A DNA stretch of 64,000 bases, from assembly GCA_028641055.1 (NCBI GenBank), contig CM054061.1:62347904-62411903 (forward strand), given 5' to 3'. A program made the position numbers and the translations under genes. Below, in pieces: positions 1-11,400 of the stretch. Below the pieces are notes generated by a model that saw only the letters and a list, made by a program, of their open reading frames with translations, was not told the origin of the DNA and did no database searches. Numbering within the stretch: the first letter of the stretch is position 1; every line of letters starts with the position of its first letter. The stretch comes from Alopecurus myosuroides (lineage: Eukaryota; Streptophyta; Magnoliopsida; Poales; Poaceae).

Positions 1-3000
1 AACAGTGTTTGCTTGCAGTAAGTAAAGAGAGCAGGAAATTGTTGTGGTTTGTTTAACAGTGTGGAAAATGGACCGGGGTTCATAGGTTCACTAGTGGTGT
101 CTCTCCATAAAAATAACATGCTGGGTGAACAAATTACAGCTGGGCAATTGACAAATAAAGGTTGCACCGTAGTGCACATTATAACATGATGACTACTATG
201 ATATTTAGTGCGGGCATTATAACAAAATACATAGACCGAAATCCATCTTCATCTATGCCTAATAATCCACCCTCAGGTTATCATCCGAACCCCTTTAGGT
301 ATTAAGTTGCAAGCAACAGATAATCGCATTAAGCAATGTGTGTAATGTAAGCAATGATTATACACGCGGGCACTCTCACCGCTGTTTTCTCTCTAATGGC
401 AATAGCAAATCCTCCCCCTTCACGTTTCTGTCACTCGAGCAAGGCAACGAGGAGGCATGAACCCACTATCAAGCATAAATACTCCCTCTTGGAGTCACTA
501 GAAACTACTTGGCCAGAGCAACCACTAGCAATGGAAAGCATGCAAGCTCACAAATAATATATGCAATAAAGACTATAATCAACTTGGCATAAGGTCAATA
601 TTCATCGGATCCCAGCAAACACAACGTATAGAATTACATAGGATCAATCTCGATCATGATAGGCAGCTCACGAGATCGAAACATGGAGGCATATGAAGAG
701 GAGACAACCATCTAGCTACTGCTATGGACCCGTAGTCCAGAGATGAACTACTCACGCATCACTCCGGAGGCATGCATGGTGAGGTAGAAGCCTCCGGTGA
801 TGATTTCCTCTCCGGTAGGGTGCCGCAAAACATCTCCAAAAACCTACTGATCTAGGGTTGATGACGACGGCGGCTGCGGAACTTTTTCGGTATTTTTGAT
901 CAGGTGCCTAGGGTTTTCCATCCGGGGGGGATAAATAGGCGAAAGGGAAGCGGCGGTGGAGGCCAGGGGGCCCCACACCCATAGCTGGCGCGGCCAGGGG
1001 ACCCGCGGCACTCTATGGTGTGGCCCCCCTGATGCCCGTCTTCGACTCCTCCTCGGTGTTCTGGATGCTTCCAGGGAAAATAGGCTCTTCGGGCTTTGTG
1101 GGGTCCAATTCCGAGAATGTTTCCAGAACAACTTTTATGAAACCAAAAACAGCAGAAAACAGGGAACTGGCACTTGGCATCTTGTTAATAGGTTAGTCCC
1201 GGAAAACGTATGAAAATGCTATAAATAAGGGAGAAAACAAATAGCAATTGGCATAATATGATCATGGAGCATAAGAAATTAGGGATACGTTTATGACGTA
1301 TCAAGCATCCCCAATCTTAGTTCCTACTAGTCCTCAAGTAGGTAAACGATAAAACAATAATTCCTGAGGTGACATGCTACTATCATAATCTTGATCATTA
1401 AAATGTAAAAGCATATGTATGCTGAGATCATAAAACTTCAAACATAAACATGATAATAGAACTTTAATAATAAAGCATAGAAATCACTTTGCATCATGAA
1501 GAGTATCTTAAATAAAGGATCATGTATAATAATGCAAAGAAACATAAACGCTTGTTTCAGGTATAGAGAAAGCACGAACAAGTGGTATTTCGCTAGTCCT
1601 TAAGAGTGGGACAAAATATAAATGCCAGGACACTTTCAAAGTTCATGAGGAAGACTAGAGAAAATAATTTAAGAACAAACAATATCACATCATGAAGTAA
1701 TTATTGATGTTTATGGGAGCAATGCACATAGAACTCAGAATGGCAAAAATGCTCTCTCAACTGGGCATAAAGTTAGAGGATGAAGACTCAACATAAAACT
1801 AAAAGAAAGGCCCTTCGCAGAGGGAAGTAGGGATCACTCATGTGCTAGAGCTTTTTATTTTATAAAACAGAGGTATTGAAAGTTTGACATTGTGGAGGAA
1901 TGTCTATATTTTAGGAGAGGTGTATGCTAGTGTCAACGAATGGTAAACAGACAATACAGTACGTCACAAGTCATCTGGATTCACAAGAGCGGCTCCCATG
2001 ATGAAGGACGCAACTGGTGTAGAAGGTCATCCTTCTTTCTCATTTGTTTACACAATTATGCTTTGACTGATATGATGAGGGGCAAAAATAGTGAAGAGAA
2101 TTTGTTTGTATTAATTTGGGGCTGGGCACCCCGCTGCCAGCTCTTCTATCATTTGGATCAGCCGATGAAGCCACTAGTCCAGTGTGTGAAATCCAATCAA
2201 CAAGTGAGACAAAGATTCTCTATTGACGTCCTCATGAGCAAAAACAAGAACACAAAGCAGGAGTAATTTTGAAGGTTTTAAAGGTGACACATGAGCAATT
2301 TACTTGGAGTGGAAGTTAAATACCACATGTAGGTAAATATGGTGTACACAATGGGAAAACTTTGGTTTAAGGAGGTTTCATACACGAGTAGAATTTCATA
2401 CTTAGTACAGGTGGAGGCTAGCAAAAGACTGGGAGCGACAAATCAAGAGAGCATAAGAGACATAATCATGTATAGCGACAAAAGCATCATTAATTAAAGC
2501 ATAAGCGGTATCACAAGTTCAAAAACTAAGTGTTCATGTAGGCTATTTGTGACTGGTTTGTAGTCATAAACATGGTGTGAGCATGCGCCAAGTCAACCAA
2601 ATAAAACATTCGAAAGAGAATACCATATATTGATGCTTTACTGTGAGAAGAACAACTCATGAATCTTTCAAAACATATTAAACGCTCTCAGCTATTTAAG
2701 CCTATTCATGCTACTCAATAATCACAAGGATTTAAAACTAAAATAACATTTAGCATGGCATGAAAAAGTTCTAGCCACAGTCTATACAAGCTTCTAATAG
2801 TATTATTATAAATTCTACATCAAGCAACGGTTTTGTTTTCCCAACAAGCACCATACAAGATATGTTTTAACAAAAATACTATTTATGATACAACAAGCAA
2901 ACATGAGAGTACTCAAATAATACTACTAAAACTAACAGCTCTGATAAGAGATGCATGCAAAACAGGAGCTAAATAAATGCAGCAGCCAAACAGAGACTAA

Positions 3001-3560
3001 GAATACAACGTATTCTCATGAAAAGTGGAGCGTGTCACTCTCCAATAAAAGAATGTTGGGGTCCAACCAAGCTTATTATGAAAGTAAAAACAAAATGAAA
3101 ACAAAAACACGGGACGCTCCAAGTAAATCACATAAGGTGTGACCGAATAAAAATATAGTTTCACTAGAAGTGACCTGATAATTTGTTGATGAAGAAGGGA
3201 ATGTCTTGGGAATCCCTAAGCTTAGACGCTTGAGTCTTCTTGGCATTTGCTGGGATGTACCACCGGGGCATCCCCAAGCCTAGGATTTTCACTCTTCTTG
3301 ATCACATCATATCATCCTCTTCTCTTGACACTTGAAAACTTCCTTCACATCAAAATTCTCACAATCTTCATTAGTAACGATAGTGCAATCGAAATAATAA
3401 ACTCACATGGTTCAGTTTCAACACAAGACTAGCACTCAAAAACACACTATCTACTTTCGCAACTTCTTTTAGAACTCTTTTTCTCAAAAGAACACCAAAA
3501 GAAAGAGATTAAGATGCAAATGCAATTATTGGCAAAAATCTATCAAAACAGAACAACAGG
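1..3560. mobile_element. Degenerate LTR-retrotransposon sequence, non-coding part
   Basis: No ORF with a recognisable domain is present. The AT-rich text with phrases such as 'gacgtatcaagcatcccc' (about 1297-1314), and a second 'ggcatccccaagcctagg' block near 3270-3290, matches my memory of the long non-coding internal region of a common Triticeae LTR retrotransposon, probably Gypsy-type. GC-rich stretches at 760-1100 belong to the same kind of sequence. No LTR ends or target-site duplication are visible, so the element is truncated by the window edge or degraded. Family assignment is from memory only. Confidence 0.4.
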
Positions 3561-3575
3561 CAGAGATCGATTTTT

Positions 3576-3926
3576 TCAAAAATCTTCTGTCTCCTGGGGC
3601 CTGGATGAAGAGGAGGTACGGCGGCCTATAGGCGGGGCCACTCTGTTGCGCCCTGAGCGTGTTGTGACCGAGTCCTGGGACGAAGAAGCTGGGAGTGAAC
3701 GCTGGTTCGATTGCCCTGCGGTGCTCATGGAGGAGACAACGAGCGAAGATGGCGAGTTAGGGGCAAGAGGGCTTTCTCTCAGGGGCATGAAGTGGCATGC
3801 TCCCGGCAATTGAAGGGCATGGTTGTGTTCAAGAAACAAATCATGTATTTGATAATCCCCTACTTCACGGTCTAATGTGATGTCGATCCGAACTTTGTTC
3901 ATGTTCTTTTTTCCGCACGAGGACAA
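3576..3926 (-). pseudogene. FAR1-type DNA-binding domain fragment
   Basis: The 116-residue minus-strand frame begins with about 45 residues resembling the C-terminal half of a FAR1/FHY3 DNA-binding domain: a basic start, then the signature EHNHALQLP followed by CHFMP. In FAR1 proteins this HxH-type segment completes a WRKY-GCM1-like zinc finger. FAR1 proteins descend from Mutator-like transposases, so this may be a transposase relic or a broken FAR1-related gene. The rest of the frame is Ser/Pro-rich and low in complexity. The first half of the zinc finger and the MULE transposase and SWIM domains are missing, so I call it a fragment. Confidence 0.45.
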
Positions 3927-6291
3927 CGTGTTTTATGATCTCATTTGTCTTTTGGTCAATAACCCTCATTGGAGCAAACATATCTTGCAGAAGTGACTAT
4001 CCCATCAATTTTGCTCTTGTTTTAATAATTTTTCCTGACATCAAAACCAGTATGTCCACCATAGCTAGTCCAAAAGTCCAATGCCTATGTTTTACATCTA
4101 AATTTCATCCCAATCCGAGGCATCCATCTAGGGATCATATTTTTCCTGTTCACAACATGTGTAGCTCAAATTAAAGTCAAGAAGTGACATATGCTAAAAT
4201 ATTTCTTGCAATTGACATGTGAACATATGACATATGTAGAAATATGTTTCTCAATCTACAAGTGAACAGTTGAAAAAACATGTGTAGCTCACATATCTTT
4301 CTTACAATCTACAAGTGACTGCATATGTAAAAATAAACAGGTGTACAGCAGGTTAAAGCTACTAATCAACATTTGCATACATATTATATGTTTCTGTGAA
4401 AACCACTAGAACACAAGGTAGAGAATATCGACAATACCTTGGGTAGGAGGAGGGAGAGGTAAGCAAAGGCATCGATCAACGAGGGCAACGCAGAGTTGAG
4501 GAAGAGCTCCGCTGGCGAGGAGTCCTACTCACGGCTGTCGGCAGCAAGACGTCTCACAGGCGAGGCGTCCCAATCATGGCTGCCGGCAGCGACGGCAAGG
4601 CGTCCCGATCACGGCCGCCGGCGGCGAGGCGCCTTGCCGTAGCTTTCTTGTCACTTGGAGGAGGATGAAGAGATGCTTATACTGTAGTGAATTTTGCCCT
4701 CAAACTCTTTACTCGGTAGCCTGCAAGGGGCGCCCCAATAGGAGATGACCGTGCTAGTATTTTTGGCGGCAGATTAGAGGTAATTATTTTGGCGTCAGAA
4801 CAGAAGATACGCGGATTTTCCCTCCATGTCTCCTTAATTGCAGGTAATTTGTTACCAATTGGTTGGGCAGGGAGCAATAGAATTAGGTCCGTCAGATATA
4901 ACTAGCAAATCATGCCCGTGCGTTGCAACGGTGGAATTTATATTGAATATAGAAATATAGAAACTTTTACCCAAAACACAGAAATTCCAACATCTAGCCC
5001 ACCTAAAGAAAACCCTCGTTGACTTGTTTCCTTCGTCCTCCCACCAATCTAAAGAGAAATTTTGCAACACACCACACATTCAACCGGCTCACGGCTTCCC
5101 CGCCCTTCACCTTCCACAAGACTACAAGAGAATAGGTCCTGCTCCTCGGCCCCTAGCTTGGCCACCTTTTCCTCCTCGATGGTGTCGGAACCCTCGCATT
5201 CCCTTCCTTCTGGTCTCGAACTTCCTCCTTGTGTGCCAACCAATTCTTGGTTTGGCTCCGTATTTCTTCTACTCTATTAAGCATCTACCACTATGTATCA
5301 CCTACTAATTAGTATATTAATGTATGGTCGGCATTGAACGCTTAGAATATTAAACATAAGTGTTATTCATTCAATGTGTTTGCAATTTCTGCTCGCTACA
5401 ACAGGCTACCTACAATGGAACACATTTTTTTGTCTTCAAATCCATGAAATTTAGATGATACATGCAAGGAATACAATTCAAATCTGAATTCATTTTATGA
5501 AACACGACCAATAAATAATATCAAATGGTGCAAATAAGACACCAGCCGATCCAGAGTAATTCTCAGTAACCAACAATCAACAAACTTGACTTTCGATTCA
5601 TATAAGGGGGGAATTAGCATCCATACCCTTCCCGAAAATCTGGATCAACTATATTGTCAAGCGGCCACCACGACCCCCTTTCCTCTCCACGCTTCCAATG
5701 GAGTACATCAAACGTGGTTAAGGTTCGTTTTCACGGCTTCGAGGGCGTCACGCTGGGTACTTGTCGACGGCACTGGTCCTGGTAATTAGTTGCATTTTCT
5801 CTACGTTGTAGTTAAACTTTTTGCTACTACCAATACATACATAAAAAATAGTATAGAGCACAATAAAAAACATCTGTAAGGTCGCATAGGCAGCAATATA
5901 AATACAACAACATTAATCGTTATTCTAAGATTTTAAAATATTCACAATAAAGTAAAGAAAAAACATGGAGCTGGCAATAGTACAACTGACCGAATGAAGT
6001 GATAATCTGAACTAACAAAAAAAAAAAAACCATGGTTGTGCTGTTCGCTGGCCTGCCCTACCTGGTAGCACCGAAGAAAACACATGTAGAGTGCTAATCT
6101 GAACTAAAATCAGTTAGTCGTGATTGACGCCTAGCGGACTCCACGATCGTGGCAGTGGCACTAACATCAACTCCAGTCAGGCTTCACGTTGCTGCCACAA
6201 TCTGCTTCTTTATTTTTTACTTGGGCTGACTGACCGCTGTCTCTGCACAACTGCTTTTATGCATATGCATATGCAGCATATGTTACGGCTA
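3927..6291. other. No gene seen; old repeat-derived DNA
   Basis: I see no supported gene here. At about 4480-4640 there are imperfect GC-rich direct repeats built around 'ggcgaggcgtccc' and 'cggctgccggcagc'. At 4914-4931 lies the motif GCCCGTGCGTTGCAACGG, which I recall as common in decayed DNA transposons of wheat and its relatives. The remainder is AT-rich. Short ORFs at 5024-5308 and 5586-5789 have no motif and no coding signature. Confidence 0.4.
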
Positions 6292-6576
6292 AGGGCATCT
6301 TTAACAGTTTGCTGGTTAACTTGTTGGTAAAATTGGACATGTCATCAACCAACAACACATTTTACAACCACCCCAATAGTTGTATGTAGTTCGACCAGTA
6401 GGAGGTGAGAGAATGTGCAAGACCTCTCTATATTCTACCTCGGAGCTTGTGCAAGGTTTGTTGGTTAATCTACATACAACATCACTCTCTCACCTCATTT
6501 ATTTCATGCCACATCATAAAAAATCCTATATGTCAAAATCTACCAACGTCCATCTTACAACTATAGAAGATGCCCT
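6292..6576. mobile_element. MITE-like element with 'AGGGCATCT' ends
   Basis: The left end reads AGGGCATCTTTAACAG and the right end, reverse-complemented, reads AGGGCATCTTCTATAG, giving a short imperfect terminal inverted repeat around a 285-bp body without coding capacity. Ends of the 'GGGCATCTnnAACAG' kind are familiar from non-autonomous Mutator or hAT elements in grasses. I could not see a clear target-site duplication, so the superfamily stays open. Confidence 0.45.
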
Positions 6577-6976
6577 AAATGCCTCATAGGCTTCGTTTGG
6601 TCTCCTCTATGCATGGAAACCGAACGGGAAGGTGCATAAGACGAATCTAGGACCTCCCTTGATGATGGAGAGCTCGATTTCGAGCTTCAGTTATGTGCGA
6701 ACTCCGGCGACCGTGCGATTGATTGGGTAGGAATTGTTTTAGATTTTCTACGAGATCAGGCTAAGATATGAGCTATATATGGGCGGATTTTCAGGGCAAG
6801 GGGCCAAGGTCGTAGAAAATCAAACAAAATACAGATTCAATTCAGGAAAAATCGAGTTTGGCAGGAGCACGTTCTGATTTAACAGGTACGGACAGAATAG
6901 AGTTGGGCTGATGTTGGGCCACTTTGGCCATGCAGCTGCGAACACGGGAAGACCCAATCACCTACAAGTGAAACTC
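6577..6976. other. Spacer before the LINE; nothing recognised
   Basis: This 400-base stretch has no ORF of note and no repeat I can name. It is the target DNA into which the adjacent LINE inserted; the same flank resumes at 12652. Confidence 0.5.
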
Positions 6977-6991
6977 TGGAATACGATAGCT
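6977..6991. repeat. 5' target-site duplication of the LINE
   Basis: The 15-bp sequence TGGAATACGATAGCT here is repeated exactly at 12637-12651, directly after the poly-A tail. The pair brackets the LINE and marks its ends to the base, allowing for the usual A-tail ambiguity. Confidence 0.92.
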
Positions 6992-7177
6992 AAGACCTTT
7001 TCGCAACTCGGCGATTAGGGTTAGGAGACGGCGGCGGCGATTTCCAATCACCACCGACGGAAGCTGCGATCGCGAGGCCTCCTGCACCCCTCGCCCCTCA
7101 CGAGCGCCCGGGCTGACTTGGCTCAGGATCCGCGTGGAGGGCTAGGGTTCTAGGCGGAAAACGGGAGATTTTCGACC

Positions 7178-8476
7178 ATGGCGGATCGGCAGAGAGAGAA
7201 GGAGGGGAAGGAGAAGGTCTTTGAGGTTGATGTCCTTCTCAAAAACCTGAAGCTGCATGGAGAGGAGCTCAACGACGTGGTTCTCGGGAGGGAGGAGATC
7301 GGGCTGTGGAGAGACGTCAAGTGGCTCGCGGCGGCAAAGGTGCTGACGTCGAAGGCCTTTGGTATGGAGACCCTGAAACGGACAATGCTTGCGGCATGGA
7401 ATCCAGCACATGAAATCACGTTCAGCGAAATAGAGCCGAATCTGTTCGTTCTGCAGGCAAACTGTTTGGGGGACTGGAGAAGGATGATGGAGGAGGGACC
7501 CTGGCTGTTTCGAGGCTGTGCGGTGATGCTGGAACCTTTTGATGGTGCAACGATTATCCCCTCGGTCATACCAAGCAAAGTGCAAGCTTGGATTCAGATA
7601 CACAAGGTACCACCGCTATTCAGAAAGAAGGAAGTCCTTACAATGTTAGCGAGTAGGGTGGGTGATGTGGTGCGGGTGGAGATGGAAGCAATCCAGACAC
7701 GGTCGGGTGTGTTTCATCGCGCTAGGGTGAATCTGAACTCGGCCAAGCCCCTTACGAGGTTTGTGCCGCTCACGCCAGAGGGTTGCGAACGCATGTACCC
7801 GCAAGTGAAGTATGAAAAACTGCCCAAACATTGTGAACACTGTGGTTTAATGGGGCATGGTTATCTTGAGTGTGGCACCGGGGAGCACACCGAGTCTGAG
7901 AGGCAGTTTGGCGGGTGGATGATCGCGGAGGACATGTATTGGAAGCAGGGTACGCCGGGCATGAGATCATGGGGGCCCGGGAGGGGTTTTGATGCTCGTG
8001 GGCGTGGATCGGCGGCAGACAGGGGAAGAAATAGCTATGGAGGACGAGGTGGAACGGCTGGCCGTGGCAGTGAGGAACGAGTTAATCGCAAATGGGCACC
8101 CAAGGGAGGATCAAAGGGGCAGAAGAGAAATTCGACAGAGGCTGGTCTCGGGGTTTCGGAGGATTTGGAGGACACAGCGGAGAGCCCTCTCAAGCAGGCG
8201 GTGTCAGCGGATAGCACAAGTGAAGGGGTTGAGCGCTCGGGAGCATGCAAAAAATTAAATATGGATGAGGAAGGGGCTATAGAAAACGTGAGTGTGGGGG
8301 TCCCTCCACCACCACCACACTATGCAACTCCTAAAGAGCGGAAGAAGCAAAAACAAGTTGAGAAGGAGGCGAGGGGGAGCTCGGTGGAAGGGAAAACTGC
8401 GAGTGATAAGGTGGGAGATGCATCAAACAATGTTCCATTGGCGGCCTCCGGAGAGGAGGACCGCCAGAAGCAATGA
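7178..8476 (+). CDS. LINE ORF1: RNA-binding, gag-like protein
   Basis: This 432-residue protein is the nucleic-acid-binding ORF1 of the LINE. The first ~170 residues match the DUF4283 type common to plant LINE ORF1 (for example the 'W..E.GPW.F' block around residue 110). A single zinc knuckle CX2CX4HX4C (CEHCGLMGHGYLEC) follows near residue 220, and a Gly/Arg-rich then Lys/Glu-rich tail covers the last 180 residues. Proteins of this kind coat the element's RNA and accompany ORF2 into the nucleus. The start at 7178 is the first ATG after the leader, in the context gaccATGG. The stop TGA shares bases with the ORF2 ATG. It shows no disruption. Confidence 0.9.
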   Translation: MADRQREKEGKEKVFEVDVLLKNLKLHGEELNDVVLGREEIGLWRDVKWLAAAKVLTSKAFGMETLKRTMLAAWNPAHEITFSEIEPNLFVLQANCLGDWRRMMEEGPWLFRGCAVMLEPFDGATIIPSVIPSKVQAWIQIHKVPPLFRKKEVLTMLASRVGDVVRVEMEAIQTRSGVFHRARVNLNSAKPLTRFVPLTPEGCERMYPQVKYEKLPKHCEHCGLMGHGYLECGTGEHTESERQFGGWMIAEDMYWKQGTPGMRSWGPGRGFDARGRGSAADRGRNSYGGRGGTAGRGSEERVNRKWAPKGGSKGQKRNSTEAGLGVSEDLEDTAESPLKQAVSADSTSEGVERSGACKKLNMDEEGAIENVSVGVPPPPPHYATPKERKKQKQVEKEARGSSVEGKTASDKVGDASNNVPLAASGEEDRQKQ

Positions 8477-11400
8477 GTGCCATGTCTTACAACTGTCGCG
8501 GATTGGGTGGCGCTGCGACAGTGAAGGAGATCCGTGATCTTGCACGGAGACACGCCCCCACGGTGTTATTTGTACTAGAGACGCAACTTCACAAAAAAAG
8601 GGTGGAACGTCTAGCACCGTCTTTAGGGTTTGATAATGGTTTTGCTGTGAGTAGCTCGGGACGTAGCGGAGGAATTGGTGTATTTTGGAACAACAATATA
8701 TCTTTGGAGATTTTACCTTATTCCCAGTACCATATTGATGCAATTGTCAAGGAGGGAGGGGAAGACCCGTGGAGGATCACGGGGGTTTATGGAGAGGCAC
8801 AGACGGCTGAGCGCCACAAGACGTGGGAGATGCTGAAATATATCCGCTCGGCGTCTGATTTACCCTGGGTGTGCCTAGGGGATTTCAACGAAGTCCTACA
8901 TCGTCATGAGCATGTAGGAGTCCAGGAGAGGAGTGCGGTGCAGATTGCAGGATTTAGAGATATGGTAGATGTTTGTGGCCTGCAAGACTTGGGATACCAA
9001 GGAACAAGTTGGACCTTTGAAAAGAAGGTGACGGGAGGGTCGTACTGCCAAGTCAGGTTGGATCGTGGACTGGCTGACACGGAGTGGGTGGCCAGGTTTC
9101 CTTTGGCTACAGTTAAGCACCTCACAGCGGCGTCCTCGGATCACTGCCCTATTCTACTCACGTGGAGGGAGCAGGGGCCTGTCCCGCGAAGGAGGGGGAA
9201 TGAGCTTGGGTTTAGATATGAACTGATGTGGGAACGACATGAGGATTTCCAACCATCGCTCGAACAAGCGTGGAATGCACGTGGGAAGGCAGAAACACTA
9301 CCCGAGCTACAGGAGAAACTCTCGGCTTTCACAGGAGAGCTACAGAATTGGGCGCGTAATTCTTTTGGTAGTGTACGGAGCGAGATTCAGTCTTTACGAC
9401 ATGAACTCAAGACGTTGAGGGAGGACCCAACTAGAGCAGGACCGACACATGCAGAGCTAAAAATTGTTGATCGGTTAGTGGAATTGGACTACCGAGAGGA
9501 GATCATGTGGCGGCAACGGTCACGCGTACAGTGGCTTTCGGAGGGGGACAAGAACACTCGGTTTTTTCACCTCCGAGCGAGCCAGAGGAAACGAAGGAAC
9601 CGTATTACTCGCCTGCGCAAACCCAATGGCGAGGTCACGGAGGACCCGGCGGAGATGGAGGTTTTAACTAATGATTTTTATTCTAATCTCTACAGGGCTG
9701 AAGGAACGGAGGAGATGCGAGCAGTTTTGGACTGTGTCCCATCTCGGGTCACAGAACAGATGAATGCATCTCTTATTTCATCGGTCAAGGAAAAGGAGGT
9801 GAAGGACGCACTTTTCCAAATGTTCCCAACAAAAGCGCCGGGGCCGGATGGATTACCCGCGCACTTCTTTCAACGGAACTGGGCTATTTGTGGAGAGGAG
9901 GTAACAAATATTGTGATACGAGTGTTGAAAGGGGAGGATGACCCCACGGTGTTCAATAAAACACTCATTGTGCTTATCCCAAAGGTGGAGAAACCGGAAG
10001 ACCTGGGTCAGTATCGGCCGATCAGCTTGTGTAACGTCATATACAAGATCGCATCAAAGGTTCTTGCAAATAGACTAAAGCAAATCCTTCCCGAGATCAT
10101 CTCGGATGAGCAGTCGGCGTTTGTCCCTGGGAGACTAATTACAGATAACATCATTACCGCGTATGAATGTCTACACTTCATGAAGAGGAACAAGGCCATA
10201 AAACATAGATTTTGTGCCCTAAAGTTGGACATGCGGAAAGCATATGACAGGGTTGAATGGGAGTATCTTCGAGAGATCATGCTGAAGTTGGGTTTCCATC
10301 AATCCTGGGTTGTCATGATTATGAGAATGGTTAGCACGGTCACATTCTCAGTAATGCTTAACGGAGACCGTTTGGAGGAGTTCAGGCCTACCAGAGGGAT
10401 TCGTCAGGGTGATCCCATCTCGCCATATTTGTTTTTGCTAGCAGCGGAGGGCCTTTCGTGCCTTTTGAAGAATAGAAGTGAATCATCAAATCTCCAAGGT
10501 TTAAAGGTGGCTACCACCGCTCCTGCGGTTAATCACCTTCTTTTTGCAGATGATAGCCTGCTGTTTATCAAGGCAAATGTTGCGAGCGCCAGGGAGGCAA
10601 GGGATACTCTTCAGCTATACTGTCGAGCATCGGGTCAGCGAGTCAATTTGGAGAAATCATCTATATTTTTCAGCAAACGCTGCCCGGAGACTATAAAGCA
10701 GGAGCTCAAGGTAATACTGAATGTACAAAACGAGTCGTTGAGTGTCAAGTATTTGGGGATGCCCTCATCGGTGGGGAGGTCATCGAATGGCGCCTTCAAA
10801 TACTTGAAAGATAGAGTGTGGCAGAAAGTTCAAGGTTGGATGGAGCAATGTCTATCGGTGGGTGGAAAAGAGGTGCTCATAAAATCGGTTGCGCAAGCAA
10901 TACCCACGTTCTCCATGTCATGTTTCAAATTACCACGGGGACTATGCGAGCACATTAATACGATGATCCGAAACTTTTGGTGGGGGAGCAAAGATGGAAA
11001 GAGGAAAATGTGCTGGGTGTCGTGGGAGGAGATGACTAAACCCAAATATGCTGGAGGCATGGGGTTTAGGGATATTGAGTTGTTTAACTTGGCGCTTCTT
11101 GCTCGCCAAGGATGGCGGATCCTACAACAACCAGAAACTCTGAGTGCGAGGATTCTGAAAGCAGTCTACTACCCGTCCACGGATTTTCTGAATGCTGAGG
11201 TGGGTGCTCATCCATCTCAAGTCTGGCGTGCGCTCATGGAGGGAAAGGAGGTCTTACAGCAGGGTTTGATCCGGCGCATAGGCACAGGGATGGACACCCA
11301 TCCGTGGAATGATAATTGGCTGCCGAGGGACGGGGCTCTGCGGCCAGTGGCATGCATATCTGACGACCCACCGCATCGAGTGGCTGCGTTCATTGATCAA

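Noticed and set aside
956..1213. 85-residue plus-strand frame in the GC-rich part of the left retrotransposon sequence
   Set aside because: It matches the non-coding region of a known-looking LTR element and has no protein motif.
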